Assembly: GCF_016056305.1 (NCBI RefSeq)
Contig: NZ_JAECZC010000026.1
Span: 11,104-75,103 of the forward strand
DNA length: 64,000 bases
Direction: 5' to 3'
Source: Amazonocrinis nigriterrae CENA67
GTDB taxonomy: Bacteria; Cyanobacteriota; Cyanobacteriia; Cyanobacteriales; Nostocaceae
The first letter of the stretch is position 1. Each line of letters begins with the position of its first letter. The notes under the pieces were generated by a model. That model was not told the origin of the DNA. It was given only the letters and a program-made list of their open reading frames with translations, and made no database searches. The position numbers and the translations under genes are program-made. Below are positions 55,121-63,654 of the stretch, piece by piece.

Positions 55121-55709
55121 TTGTATTTTCCCTTGAATTACGTATTTCAATTTTTTAAGCGTTTGTGGTGCTTTATATAAGTTGATATAGTTCGGTTTAA
55201 TCGTGCCTACCTACTTATTTAAGACATCAACTTACAATATATTATCAAGTTAGTCAACGTTTTCTAAAAACTACTTTTCTTACTTTTCTTACTTTTTTTA
55301 CTTTTCTCAATCTCTAGACTGCTTATACTATTTTGGATTTTAGATTAGGAATTGCCTTCTGTATTTAGGTTCTGTAAATCCATCTATCGCAATCATTTTT
55401 TAAATTGGTATTAATTAAGTAAACATTTATATACAATTTCAAAAAAAATACAATAATATTTAATATTTTCTGAATTAACGTGAGTTCGACGGTTAAAAAA
55501 AGCCAAAAAGCTTGCTAAATATCAGGGCAAACGCATCTCAATATAGTACATAAATACTAAATTAAGTATTTTGGCAGCAATGTAAGCGCGACAAGGCTTA
55601 TACCAAGGCATGTGGGATGAAGGATAAGCGATCGGGCATTAATGGTAAAGTCATAGTAAAAGTAGAGTAAAGCCCAAGGAAGGCGTGAAGGTCAAGCCCA
55701 AAATTACCA
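55121..55709. other. Intergenic region between the two mirror-image modules
   Basis: About 590 bp of AT-rich DNA at the axis of the inverted arrangement. It contains a short tandem TTACTTTTC repeat (about 55272-55310, four units). The promoter of the stressosome operon must lie here. The N-terminal part of the CHASE2 gene on the other side appears lost. Confidence 0.45.
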
Positions 55710-56966
55710 TTGCTGACCACTTTGCACAAATCGCTTGTCGCAATTGATGAGCCAGATATTCAATATGTCAAGCAATGGCCAATGGCCGATCGCGTCATGG
55801 CTAAAATGATACGTAACATCAAAGCACAACAACCAAGAGCGATCGCCATCGATATCTATCGAGATTTACCTGTAGAACCAGGACACGCAGAACTCGTCAA
55901 AGAATTTCAAAATACTCCCAATTTTATCGGTATTGAAAAAGTTGCCGGCAAACCAATTGCACCACCACCAACTCTAGCCAAACAAGGTCAAGTAGCCGCC
56001 AACGACTTACTCTTAGATACAGATGGTAAAATTCGGCGCGGGATTATTTTATTAGGTAAACCTGATCAAAGCTTGGCGCAAGGGCTAGTTTCACTCCTAG
56101 CCTTAATGTATTTAGAAAAAGCAGGCATTGAATTAAAAGAAATCAACGCCAGTAAACAAATCTACGGTTTAGGCAAAGCTAAGTTTGTACCTCTATCTAG
56201 CAATGATGGAGAATACAACGAAGCTGATATGGGAGGATACCAAGTTTTAATCAATTACCGAGGTGGGCTAGAGAGCTTTTTGCATATTTCCATGACCGAT
56301 GTTTTAGAAAATCGCATACCTGCTGATTTTATGCGCGATCGCCTAGTTTTGATCGGTGCAAAAGCTCCCAGTTTGAATGATAACTATAGTACCCCTTACA
56401 ATAACAATTTATTTGTTCCCACAGAGCTAATCCCTGGAGTAGTAGTTCACGCAAATATTAGTAGCCAAATCCTTAGCGCCGCTATAGATGGCCGCCCGAT
56501 GTTGCAAGCCACAGTTAAACCCTTCAACTGGTTGCTCATCTTCTTCTGGTCTGGATACAGCGCCACCTTTGGCTCCATGTATATCAAAAAACGTCGGCTG
56601 ACCATAGGTGGTTTATTCCTGGCTGTAGTCATTATTGTTAGCAGTGCTTACATTGCCTTTCTTAGCGGCTGGATAATTCCTGTGTTTGCACCTATATTAA
56701 CTGTTGTCAGTGCAACCATAGTTACTATTGTTCACGTTCTTTGGCAAAATCTGATGATTTATTATCGAAAATTAGAAGATTATGCCCGCAATCTCGAAAT
56801 TAAAGTTCAAGAACGCACTGCTGAACTCGCCACAGCTAACGAAGAAATTAGTCTCCTCAATGAAAAACTCATGCGGAGATTTTCTCCGTATGAGTGCCGA
56901 ACTCGATATACTCCGGCAAATGCAGCAGATGATTCTACCAAAACCAGAAGAATTAGAAGTCATTGA
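55710..56966 (+). pseudogene. CHASE2 sensor part of a CHASE2-phosphatase gene, 5'-truncated and frameshifted
   Basis: Extracytoplasmic CHASE2 sensor (SLVAIDEPDIQYVKQWPMAD near the start, AIAIDIYRDLP, LINYRGGLESFLHISMTDVL) and two to three membrane helices (about 275-350). A signalling helix (RNLEIKVQERTAELATANEE) leads towards a phosphatase. The first membrane helix and start of a normal CHASE2 protein are absent, and the frame only opens from a TTG. After LNEKL at about 56870 the frame diverges into non-homologous residues and stops at 56966. The phosphatase continues in another frame from about 56886. The frameshift lies on a near-perfect hairpin. Confidence 0.8.
56867..56895. repeat. 13-bp quasi-palindrome at the CHASE2/phosphatase frameshift
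   Basis: ACTCATGCGGAGA (56867-56879), TTT loop, TCTCCGTATGAGT (56883-56895). There is one mismatch, which would be a G-U pair in RNA. The frame change falls inside this hairpin. Confidence 0.75.
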
Positions 56967-57648
56967 AGGATTGGATATTGCCGGCTTTATGGAAGCAGCC
57001 GATGAAGTCGGCGGCGATTACTACGATGTACTCTACACCGATGGAGTAGTAACTCTTGGCATTGGAGACGTGACTGGACATGGACTAGAAAGTGGATTAT
57101 TAATGCTAATGACGCAAACCGCAGTTCGCCTACTCAGAGAAATCTGCGAATCTGACTCAGTGCGCTTCCTTGACACACTCAACCGCACTCTCTACAAAAA
57201 CGTGCAACGGATGAACTCTGACAAGAGTTTGACATTAGTAATTCTTAACTATACTCAAGGAGAAATAAGTATCAGTGGACAGCACGAAGAAACAATTATC
57301 GTCCGCAACGGTGGAGAAATTGAGCGCATTGACACCATGGACTTGGGTTTCCCCATTGCTTTAGATGATGACATTGCCGATTTTATTAGCTCCACAACCC
57401 TAGAATTACAACCTGGCGATGGGGTTGTCCTCTACACCGATGGCATTACCGAAGCCAAAGACATCAATAAGAATCAATACGGTATTGAACAGTTATGTGA
57501 AATTATCAGCCAAAACTGGCATCAATCAGCATCAGAAATTAAAGATGCGGTAATTTCAGATGTACGGCGACACATTGGCAAACAAAAAGTATTTGATGAC
57601 ATCACATTGCTAGTGTTTAAGCGACAGCAAGAAGTTCCTGATAATTAA
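56890..57648 (+). CDS. SpoIIE-type serine phosphatase domain (right copy), separated from its sensor by frameshift
   Basis: Complete PP2C/SpoIIE domain closely matching the left-hand phosphatase: MSAELDILRQMQQMILPKPE at the start, ADEVGGDYYDVLYTDG, IGDVTGHGLESGLLML, LYTDGITEAKDINKNQYGIE and FDDITLLVFKRQ. The ATG at 56890 is the first in the homologous frame. Whether it is translated on its own or by frameshifting from the CHASE2 part is open. The frame upstream of 56880 does not encode homologous protein. 54 bp precede the RsbW-like gene. Confidence 0.75.
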   Translation: MSAELDILRQMQQMILPKPEELEVIEGLDIAGFMEAADEVGGDYYDVLYTDGVVTLGIGDVTGHGLESGLLMLMTQTAVRLLREICESDSVRFLDTLNRTLYKNVQRMNSDKSLTLVILNYTQGEISISGQHEETIIVRNGGEIERIDTMDLGFPIALDDDIADFISSTTLELQPGDGVVLYTDGITEAKDINKNQYGIEQLCEIISQNWHQSASEIKDAVISDVRRHIGKQKVFDDITLLVFKRQQEVPDN

Positions 57649-57702
57649 GACCAAAGTCCCCAATCCCCATCCATACCATCATTCGTGAGAGGTTAAAAAA
57701 CT

Positions 57703-58320
57703 ATGACTCAAATATCTACAGGCTCTACAATCAAAGCTGAATCCTTTGGCAACTTTATCTGTGACTTTCCTCAAGAACATGATTTTCTTGAACTTTCTTT
57801 TACACCCAGTTCTCGCCCAATCAAAGAACGTTGGCGCAGCAATCGCCTTTCAGCGCACTTTTTTGCTGACTACTTCACTAACTTTTTACCTGTAGATGAA
57901 AATGAACCAAATCAAGAACAAAGAATAAAAGAAAGTAAATCTGCTGTTAGCTATGTCGCTAACGAACTTCTAGAAAATGCCATGAAGTTTAACGATGATA
58001 GTTATAACTATAAAGTAAGATTTGGCATTCATTTCTTGAATGAAACAGATAGCGTGACTGCCGTGATTTTTGCCAGCAATAGCATCAAACCAGGATCTGA
58101 AGAAAAATTGAGAGCATTTATTGCAGAATTACTAGCTTCAGATCCACATGAAATGTATATACAGCAAATTGAAAAAAGTGCTGAGGAAAAAGGTTCTTCT
58201 GGCTTAGGGCTGTTAACTATGATTAATGACTATTCAGCCAAAATTGGTTGGAAATTAGAAACTATTCAGCAATAACCTCTAATCATGGCTGTAACTACAA
58301 TGGCACAAATCAAGGTATAG
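57703..58320 (+). pseudogene. RsbW/SpoIIAB-like ATP-binding protein (right copy), C-terminus cut by in-frame stop
   Basis: Homologue of the left-hand ATPase with the N box SAVSYVANELLENAMKFN and G2-like loop SSGLGLLTMINDYSA. Translation ends at TAA 58273-58275 (190 residues). The same frame then continues PLIMAVTTMAQIKV and stops at 58320, aligning without gaps to the left copy's ending (VTVTTMAQIKV). The TAA sits where the left copy has an Asp codon, so this is a nonsense change removing the last 14 residues. The protein may still work, because the ATPase motifs are all upstream. Confidence 0.8.
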
Positions 58321-58371
58321 TATTCGTCGGTGTCGGATGCAAATATTGTTGATTTAGGAAGAGAACATACT

Positions 58372-58725
58372 ATGGTCGTGCAAGAAATTAAAGGTGAGGA
58401 TTACACTGTTGAAGGTGACAAAGACTCTGCTACAGTCAACTTTAAAGGAGAATTGAGTCTTGGGGGGCCAAGTGAATATGAACCGATTAGTAATCTACTC
58501 AGTGAAATTGCCGCAACTGATCCAGCAACGATGACTTTGAACTTAAGGGATTTAGCATTTGTCAACAGTTCCGGCATTAGTATGCTATCAAAATTTGTCC
58601 TGAGTTTGCGGAAGAAAAAAGGAATTCAGTTGATTGTCTTAGGTTCAAATGCTATGCCCTGGCAAGGAAAATCATTGAAAAATTTAGAGCGTTTGCTCCC
58701 TGGACTAAAACTGGAAATTGAATAA
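58372..58725 (+). CDS. STAS-domain anti-anti-sigma-like protein (right copy)
   Basis: 117 residues from ATG 58372 (MVVQEIKGEDYTV), the start equivalent to the left copy. A GTG 42 bp upstream is open but adds unmatched residues. The phosphoacceptor segment is LRDLAFVNSSGISMLSKFVL and the tail is PWQGKSLKNLERLLPGLKLE. Highly similar to the 50002-50355 protein. No lesion. 96 bp after the in-frame stop of the ATPase gene. Confidence 0.85.
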   Translation: MVVQEIKGEDYTVEGDKDSATVNFKGELSLGGPSEYEPISNLLSEIAATDPATMTLNLRDLAFVNSSGISMLSKFVLSLRKKKGIQLIVLGSNAMPWQGKSLKNLERLLPGLKLEIE

Positions 58726-59199
58726 TCAATAAATTAAAAAGCTCAAAGCACTCCTGCACTGGAAGTTGCAGTTCATCTTGCACACAGGCAAAACCCGCCT
58801 GCGTAGGTTGAAAGCGGCCTTGGAGGTTTCCACGCCACATACTACTCTTCTGTTTCGTCTTTCTTTGAAGGAGAAGAGTAGCCGCATCAAGCGTCTACAG
58901 TACTTAGCACTTCGCTATGACTTACTCATGATCAAGCCATCCCTAAGCTACTACTCCCAACAGAGTTTATTATCATTGCCAATGGGCATTAATTTGTGCT
59001 TGAGTACTATGTTGATGATATTAAACTAGAAAATTTTGGCCGAGGCGATCGCGTCAGTAGTGAGATTTATCTTGAAATTCTCAAATATCTTCAAAATTAT
59101 GTAGTGGGAAGATGGAATTAGGCAACAGTTAGGAGGTGAAAATATCAGATTCACTAGCACCATAAATCAATTATCAATCAAAGCAATAAAACTACTACA
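58726..59199 (+). pseudogene. Remnant region with the C-terminus of a third MscS paralogue
   Basis: Positions 58993-59121 translate as FVLEYYVDDIKLENFGRGDR then VSSEIYLEILKYLQ and a stop. This matches the extreme C-terminus of both flanking MscS proteins (LFVDDIKLENGQRGDRVNSQ; QEVLEYLK). The preceding 250 bp have no recognisable coding sequence. The fragment implies an additional MscS gene that was deleted. Confidence 0.7.
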
Positions 59200-59286
59200 A
59201 TGCTCAGCAAACTTTTACCATTTGAAACTAATACTTGGGCTTTCGTTCTGAGTAGCTTACTAATTACAGTTGTTGGTGGCATCTTA

Positions 59287-59449
59287 GAGGATGTTTGAAA
59301 AGTATTATGCGAAACATCAAAGTCATCCAAGACCTAACCCCCTGACCCCCTTTCCGAAGCGGAAAGGGGGAATTCAAAGCCTCTCTCCGTTTCGGGGAGA
59401 GGTTTGGAGAGGGGTTTCTAGTATACTTAACGACTTTCCAAACATCCTC
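59287..59449. mobile_element. 163-bp MITE inserted in the right-hand MscS gene
   Basis: Terminal inverted repeats GAGGATGTTTGAAAAGT and ACTTTCCAAACATCCTC (17 bp, one mismatch), flanked by a direct TTA duplication (59284-59286, 59450-59452). The interior holds hairpin repeats CCCCCTTTCC/GGAAAGGGGG and CTCTCCG/CGGGGAGAG. Removing the element plus one TTA restores GGILLYVILFYVLRSIFRKF, exactly colinear with the left copy, so the insertion point is certain. Confidence 0.9.
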
Positions 59450-60985
59450 TTACTTTACGTTATTTTGTTTTATGTCTTGCGTTCCATTTTTCGCAAATTT
59501 GAACGAGACATTGCACTAGTAACGCTTAATGTTTCTGCCTATCCTGCGCTCACAGTTTTTGTACTAGCTCTTTTAAAGTTCACATTACATGAGTTACGTG
59601 ATACTAAAATTATTGATGGCATTGAAAGTATCTTGGCAGCAGGTTTGATTGTTTCGATTAGCTACTGGTTAGTACAACTGCTGTTACAAGTATTTATTTA
59701 TTACCTACGAGAATACACTCAACAAAGTGAGGCAATGTGGGATAATGTACTGCTACCTTTGATTGAAGCAGTAGTTCCCGTAATCATTTTCACTGTAGCT
59801 GGTGTGTTTGTGTTGCGATCGTTTGGGGTCGATCTCACAGGCATTTGGGTAGCACTGGGTGGGGCCACCTTTGTCATTGGCTTTGCAGCTCAAGGAATTT
59901 TGGCAAACTTTTTTAGTGGGGTAGTGCTGTTAATTGATACACCCTTTCAATTTGGGGATGTGTTGCTGCTAGATAATACCTATATTGCTATATTACGCAG
60001 GATTGGGGTACGGGTAACTCAACTGTACATACCAGAAAAACATTGTGATATTTACATTCCCAACAGCACTCTCCAAGGACAAAATATTGTCAATCTTAGC
60101 CGTCCTACATCCTACTATCACTTTTCCACAGAACTGCGATTGCCAACTGAGTATGACCTCCAGGAAGTCAAGCAAGTTATCCAGGAGGCAATTCTAGCTC
60201 ATCCAGACACTTTAGGCGATATAGATAGCAAATTAGAACTACTTGATAAGTACTATCAATCAGCAGAACTAAAATCGCAACGCGAAATCGGTAGACTACG
60301 CTTGCTTGCAGAACAAGAAATTAATTTCAAACTAGAAGAAATTCATCAAGGACTTGAAGCATTAGTAGTTACCTTGCAATTTGCAGAAAAAGGTGGTATG
60401 ACCCAAGACGAAATTGAAAATGTGCAGCAAGAATATCGAGATATTCTTAGCTTAATAGGGTTGGAATCCATCACTGAAGTTCAAAACAATCTCTCTGTTT
60501 TTACCTTTCATGAAACTAGTGCTAAAGACACGCTGATTGAACTAGTTCGTGAATGGTATCGTGCTTGTATTCGCGATCCAAATCTGCTAGATAACGACAG
60601 CTATCTAATTTCAGATGAATGGGAACGGAAAATCAATTTAATGAAGCGACGAGTACAGAGGCTTTATCAGAAAATTTCTAATCCTCAACGCGAAGAAACT
60701 CGCTTAGATGATTATGTTTTGGAGTTAAACAAATGGCTTCTGGAAAAATTTAAAGAACCGCGACAAAAATGGCAAGATCCTCAAGTTTTGGTTAAAGGAA
60801 TGGAGTATGAAGAAGGATTTGCCTATATGAAATTTCGACTCAATTTATTTGTCGATGATATCAAACTGGAGAACGGCCAACGAGGCGATCGCGTTAACAG
60901 CCAGATATATCAGGAGGTTTTAGAATATCTTAAGCCCAAAAATGTGAATGATATTAATGTAAGTGAATTCCACAACATCACCTAA
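59291..60985 (+). CDS. MscS-type mechanosensitive ion channel (right copy) with MITE in its 5' end
   Basis: Homologue of the left MscS, identical in architecture, with core GIWVALGGATFVIGFAAQGI and NFFSGVVLLIDTPFQFGDVL and tail FVDDIKLENGQRGDRVNSQI. The ancestral start is ATG 59200 (MLSKLLPFETNTWAFVLSSL, then LITVVGGIL), but a 163-bp element at 59287-59449 introduces a TGA at 59296. The element supplies its own ATG at 59291, which is in frame with the rest of the channel. The present protein would therefore have about 50 element-encoded residues in place of its first membrane helix. All pore and cytoplasmic segments remain. Confidence 0.8.
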   Translation: MFEKYYAKHQSHPRPNPLTPFPKRKGGIQSLSPFRGEVWRGVSSILNDFPNILLLYVILFYVLRSIFRKFERDIALVTLNVSAYPALTVFVLALLKFTLHELRDTKIIDGIESILAAGLIVSISYWLVQLLLQVFIYYLREYTQQSEAMWDNVLLPLIEAVVPVIIFTVAGVFVLRSFGVDLTGIWVALGGATFVIGFAAQGILANFFSGVVLLIDTPFQFGDVLLLDNTYIAILRRIGVRVTQLYIPEKHCDIYIPNSTLQGQNIVNLSRPTSYYHFSTELRLPTEYDLQEVKQVIQEAILAHPDTLGDIDSKLELLDKYYQSAELKSQREIGRLRLLAEQEINFKLEEIHQGLEALVVTLQFAEKGGMTQDEIENVQQEYRDILSLIGLESITEVQNNLSVFTFHETSAKDTLIELVREWYRACIRDPNLLDNDSYLISDEWERKINLMKRRVQRLYQKISNPQREETRLDDYVLELNKWLLEKFKEPRQKWQDPQVLVKGMEYEEGFAYMKFRLNLFVDDIKLENGQRGDRVNSQIYQEVLEYLKPKNVNDINVSEFHNIT

Positions 60986-61043
60986 AAGTATTGGGCGAAT
61001 ATAATTCGCTATTATACAAACGCGCGTTCCCCTGCGTGGACTA

Positions 61044-61134
61044 ATACCGTTTCACTTTAATTTTGATACAAATAGAGAGCAGGGGAGCAGGGGTGAAAAA
61101 ATTTGTATCAGATTTTTCGTGAAATGGTGTTATA
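61044..61134. repeat. MITE-like element, ATACCGTTTCACT family
   Basis: It begins ATACCGTTTCACTTTAATTT and ends TCGTGAAATGGTGTTAT, with TTGATACAAAT and TTTGTATCA as inner inverted arms around a GAGCAGGGGAGCAGGGG core. Same termini as the 236-bp element at 5619-5854. It abuts the next element. Confidence 0.6.
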
Positions 61135-61225
61135 CCATTTCACGAAATACCTGATTGAGTAGGGGCGTACAGCTGTATGCCCCTACAGGCGATTCATGTA
61201 TTGCAAATATTTTTGGAAATGGTAT
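61132..61225. repeat. 94-bp MITE-like element with palindromic core (copy 2, inverted)
   Basis: The reverse complement of this segment matches 1338-1431 over the full 94 bp with about nine differences, including ATACCATTTC ends and the GGGGC.TACAGCTGTACG core. Confidence 0.85.
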
Positions 61226-61773
61226 TAGGGATGGGATGAGAGCGGGCATTGGGCATTGGTGGTTTTTCCCATGCCCCATGCCCCAAGTCGGCAAGCAGCG
61301 GTTCATCCCACCCCACCAAGGAGTGGGCAATCAAGCGCCGACTTTCTGTAATTTGATGATACAGAACACAAGTACGCTAGACGTTTAGCCACGATTAATA
61401 TTAAAATACGGTAAGTTGATGGGCTTACCGCCTTTTGCATGTCAAACTGCAAAAAGTGAGTCACGAGTTAAGCTGAGTCGGACAAATGACCCATAAACAG
61501 TTGTAACTGTCTGTTTTGGTGAAATGCGAGCCGATACACTCTCAACAACTCCCAGGCTGATTTTTTGTTGTCCAGGAATTATCTACCCAAGCTTCGAGCT
61601 AGAGCACTTTTGTATTTTTCATCCCTTAAAAAGCACAATAACCTGCCACCAGGAGCTTTGTCCAACAAAGGGCTGTAGTTTGACTGCTTTGCTTACTGTG
61701 TTCTAGCAGTAAAACCTAAGCTGAGTCTCAGTTTGAGCCAATTGCACTTGAAAACCCATTTCTGGATAGGAGT

Positions 61774-62571
61774 ATGGACTATTTATTACTACCACTCTTG
61801 AGCTTCTTTGTTGGCATTATCGTTGGTTTGACAGGAATTGGTGGAGCCTCTCTAATCACGCCGATGTTGATTTTTATCTTTCAGGTACCGCCGTCTATCG
61901 CCGTGAGTTCTGATGTCGTGGCTGCCACATTAATGAAGGTAGTCGGCAGCGTCAAGCACTGGCAACAGAAAACCCTTGACACAGAAGTGGTTAAATGGTT
62001 GGCATTTGGGAGCGTTCCTGGTTCACTGTTGGGAGTGGGAATTTTGCACCTCATCAAGCGCACTGGCGAGCATAACCTGGATAACATTTTGCTCCGCTTG
62101 CTGGGAATCATGATTTTGTTGATCACAGTGTTAGCTTTAGTACAATTATTGCTGTTGACTTTTTTCCCAAAATTTACTCTACCTGAACTGCCCAAATTAG
62201 ACTTAAAAACTAACTTGGGCCGATTTATAACAGTCATATTGGGAGCAATTTTAGGTTGTTTAGTTGGTCTAACTAGCGTTTCTTCAGGTTCAATGTTTGC
62301 TTTGGTACTGATTGGCTTTTTCCGTCTTGATGCGCGTAAGTTAGTTGGTACAGATATTTCACAAGCAGCAATTTTGTTACTATTTACATCCCTTGGACAT
62401 CTCACTTTGGGAACAGTTAATTGGAGTCTGGTATTGCCTATATGGCTGGGTTCGGTTCCAGGTGTGCTACTGGGTGCTAAAGTTTGCCTAATAATTCCTC
62501 AACGTCCCTTGCGGTTTATTATTTACACCATCTTAATGATGGTGAGTTGGAAGTTAGTTTATCAAGTTTAA
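61774..62571 (+). CDS. TSUP (TauE/SafE) family permease
   Basis: 265 residues, about eight membrane helices. Motifs VGIIVGLTGIGGASLITPML at the start and LGCLVGLTSVSSGSMFALVL in the second half are the paired TSUP signatures. A divergent paralogue of the TSUP protein at 44561-45397, without a DUF1634 partner. It probably exports an inorganic sulfur or organic anion. Followed by CadD-type cation transporter genes. Confidence 0.88.
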   Translation: MDYLLLPLLSFFVGIIVGLTGIGGASLITPMLIFIFQVPPSIAVSSDVVAATLMKVVGSVKHWQQKTLDTEVVKWLAFGSVPGSLLGVGILHLIKRTGEHNLDNILLRLLGIMILLITVLALVQLLLLTFFPKFTLPELPKLDLKTNLGRFITVILGAILGCLVGLTSVSSGSMFALVLIGFFRLDARKLVGTDISQAAILLLFTSLGHLTLGTVNWSLVLPIWLGSVPGVLLGAKVCLIIPQRPLRFIIYTILMMVSWKLVYQV

Positions 62572-62660
62572 ACCGAGTAGAAGGCAGGAGGTAGAGGGAT
62601 TTTAAATTTTAGATTTTAGATTTTGGATTGGACAATCTGAAATCGTCAATCCAAAATTGA

Positions 62661-63323
62661 TTAGCCTTTCACCCAAGGTAATAGGGTGAATGTGCCTCTC
62701 TCATACATAATGAAGAAACCCAAAGCAATCAACACAAAAGGAACAACATGCTTACCGTAGCGACTTAAAGCATAAGCAATAGTAGCTTGACGGCTTAACA
62801 GATAAGCTACAGCACACAACATCCCTAGCATGACAAAAAATACCATTATAATTACTCCTAAACTGGCAAGACTTTGACCAGCAAATAAGGGAATATATAT
62901 ACTAATATTGTCCCCACCATTAGCAATCGTTACTGCTGTAACTTTATAAGTTTGAGGATGCAGAATACTAACAATAAAAGATAGTATGGGGTTCTTGTAG
63001 GAGGACTGTTGAAACTCACTACTTACTGTCTGAACTTCTGTAGTTTCTGCTTGCCAATCTACTAAATGATTGATACCAATTGCTATGGGTAGTAGTCCCA
63101 ATAATCCTATCCATTCTCGTGGCACTACCAAACCGCCAAAAAATCCTGGTAAGCTAGCGATAATGATGGCTGTAAAACCAAGATACTGACCAATTAAAAT
63201 ATGCCGTCGTCGAAAATTAACATCTACCTGCGAGAAAAATAGCAGCAGAATAATGATGTCATCAATATTTGTAGCTAAAAAGGCAACTATCCCTTGAGTA
63301 AAAGCTGCTAGCAGGTTATTCAT
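62661..63323 (-). CDS. Cadmium-resistance (CadD) family transporter
   Basis: 220 residues, about six membrane helices. The family start is AFTQGIVAFLATNIDDIIIL with the conserved NIDDI, followed by FFSQVDVNFRRRHILIGQYL and GLLGLLPIAIGINHLVDW, and a cytoplasmic loop before the second half (VTIANGGDNISIYIPLFA). CadD proteins are cation effluxers linked to cadmium tolerance. Substrate in cyanobacteria is not established here. Divergent from a paralogue at 63655. Confidence 0.88.
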   Translation of the reverse strand: MNNLLAAFTQGIVAFLATNIDDIIILLLFFSQVDVNFRRRHILIGQYLGFTAIIIASLPGFFGGLVVPREWIGLLGLLPIAIGINHLVDWQAETTEVQTVSSEFQQSSYKNPILSFIVSILHPQTYKVTAVTIANGGDNISIYIPLFAGQSLASLGVIIMVFFVMLGMLCAVAYLLSRQATIAYALSRYGKHVVPFVLIALGFFIMYERGTFTLLPWVKG

Positions 63324-63654
63324 GCTGGATGATTAAAACATATGACTTACCACAATACTAAATTAAATTCGTAATTCGTAATTTGTGATTAAGGCATCAT
63401 TTATAAAGTAAATTTTAAGTAGGGGAGGCAACAAGCGAGACTTGGTGCGTTAAGCGTTGCTATAACGCACCCTACTGCAACCGGATTAATTTAGTGCATA
63501 AATTTCTTCTAATATCTCTGTGTCTTTGTGTCTTAGTGGTTTATTAATGCAATATTTTAGCGCGGTCAGGCTACTACAATTTAAGGTTTACTTGATTAAT
63601 CATCTCTTACGTCTACGTGTCTATGTGTTATTTTAAATTAGTCTACTTAAAAAT
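63324..63654. other. Divergent intergenic region between two CadD-type genes
   Basis: 331 bp. A TAATTCGTAATT repeat (about 63365-63385) and a hairpin GGTGCGTTA/TAACGCACC (63444-63452, 63463-63471), a common cyanobacterial repeat, are present. The promoters of both transporters must be here. No metal-regulator site could be identified. Confidence 0.5.

Larger units (their letters stand above)
60986..61773. other. Intergenic region with two abutting MITE-like elements
   Basis: 788 bp. The elements at 61044-61134 and 61132-61225 are listed separately. A GGGCATTGGGCATTGG / CCCATGCCCCATGCCCC repeat follows (61245-61285). The rest to 61773 is unremarkable. Short open frames here translate repeats. 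Confidence 0.5.

Noticed and set aside
58766-59029. 87-codon open frame before the MscS fragment
   Set aside because: The recognisable MscS C-terminal homology at 58993-59121 is in a different frame. This frame shows no homology I can identify.
61155-61388. 77-codon open frame
   Set aside because: Translates the 94-bp element and the GGGCATTGGG repeat, and the opposite strand is equally open.
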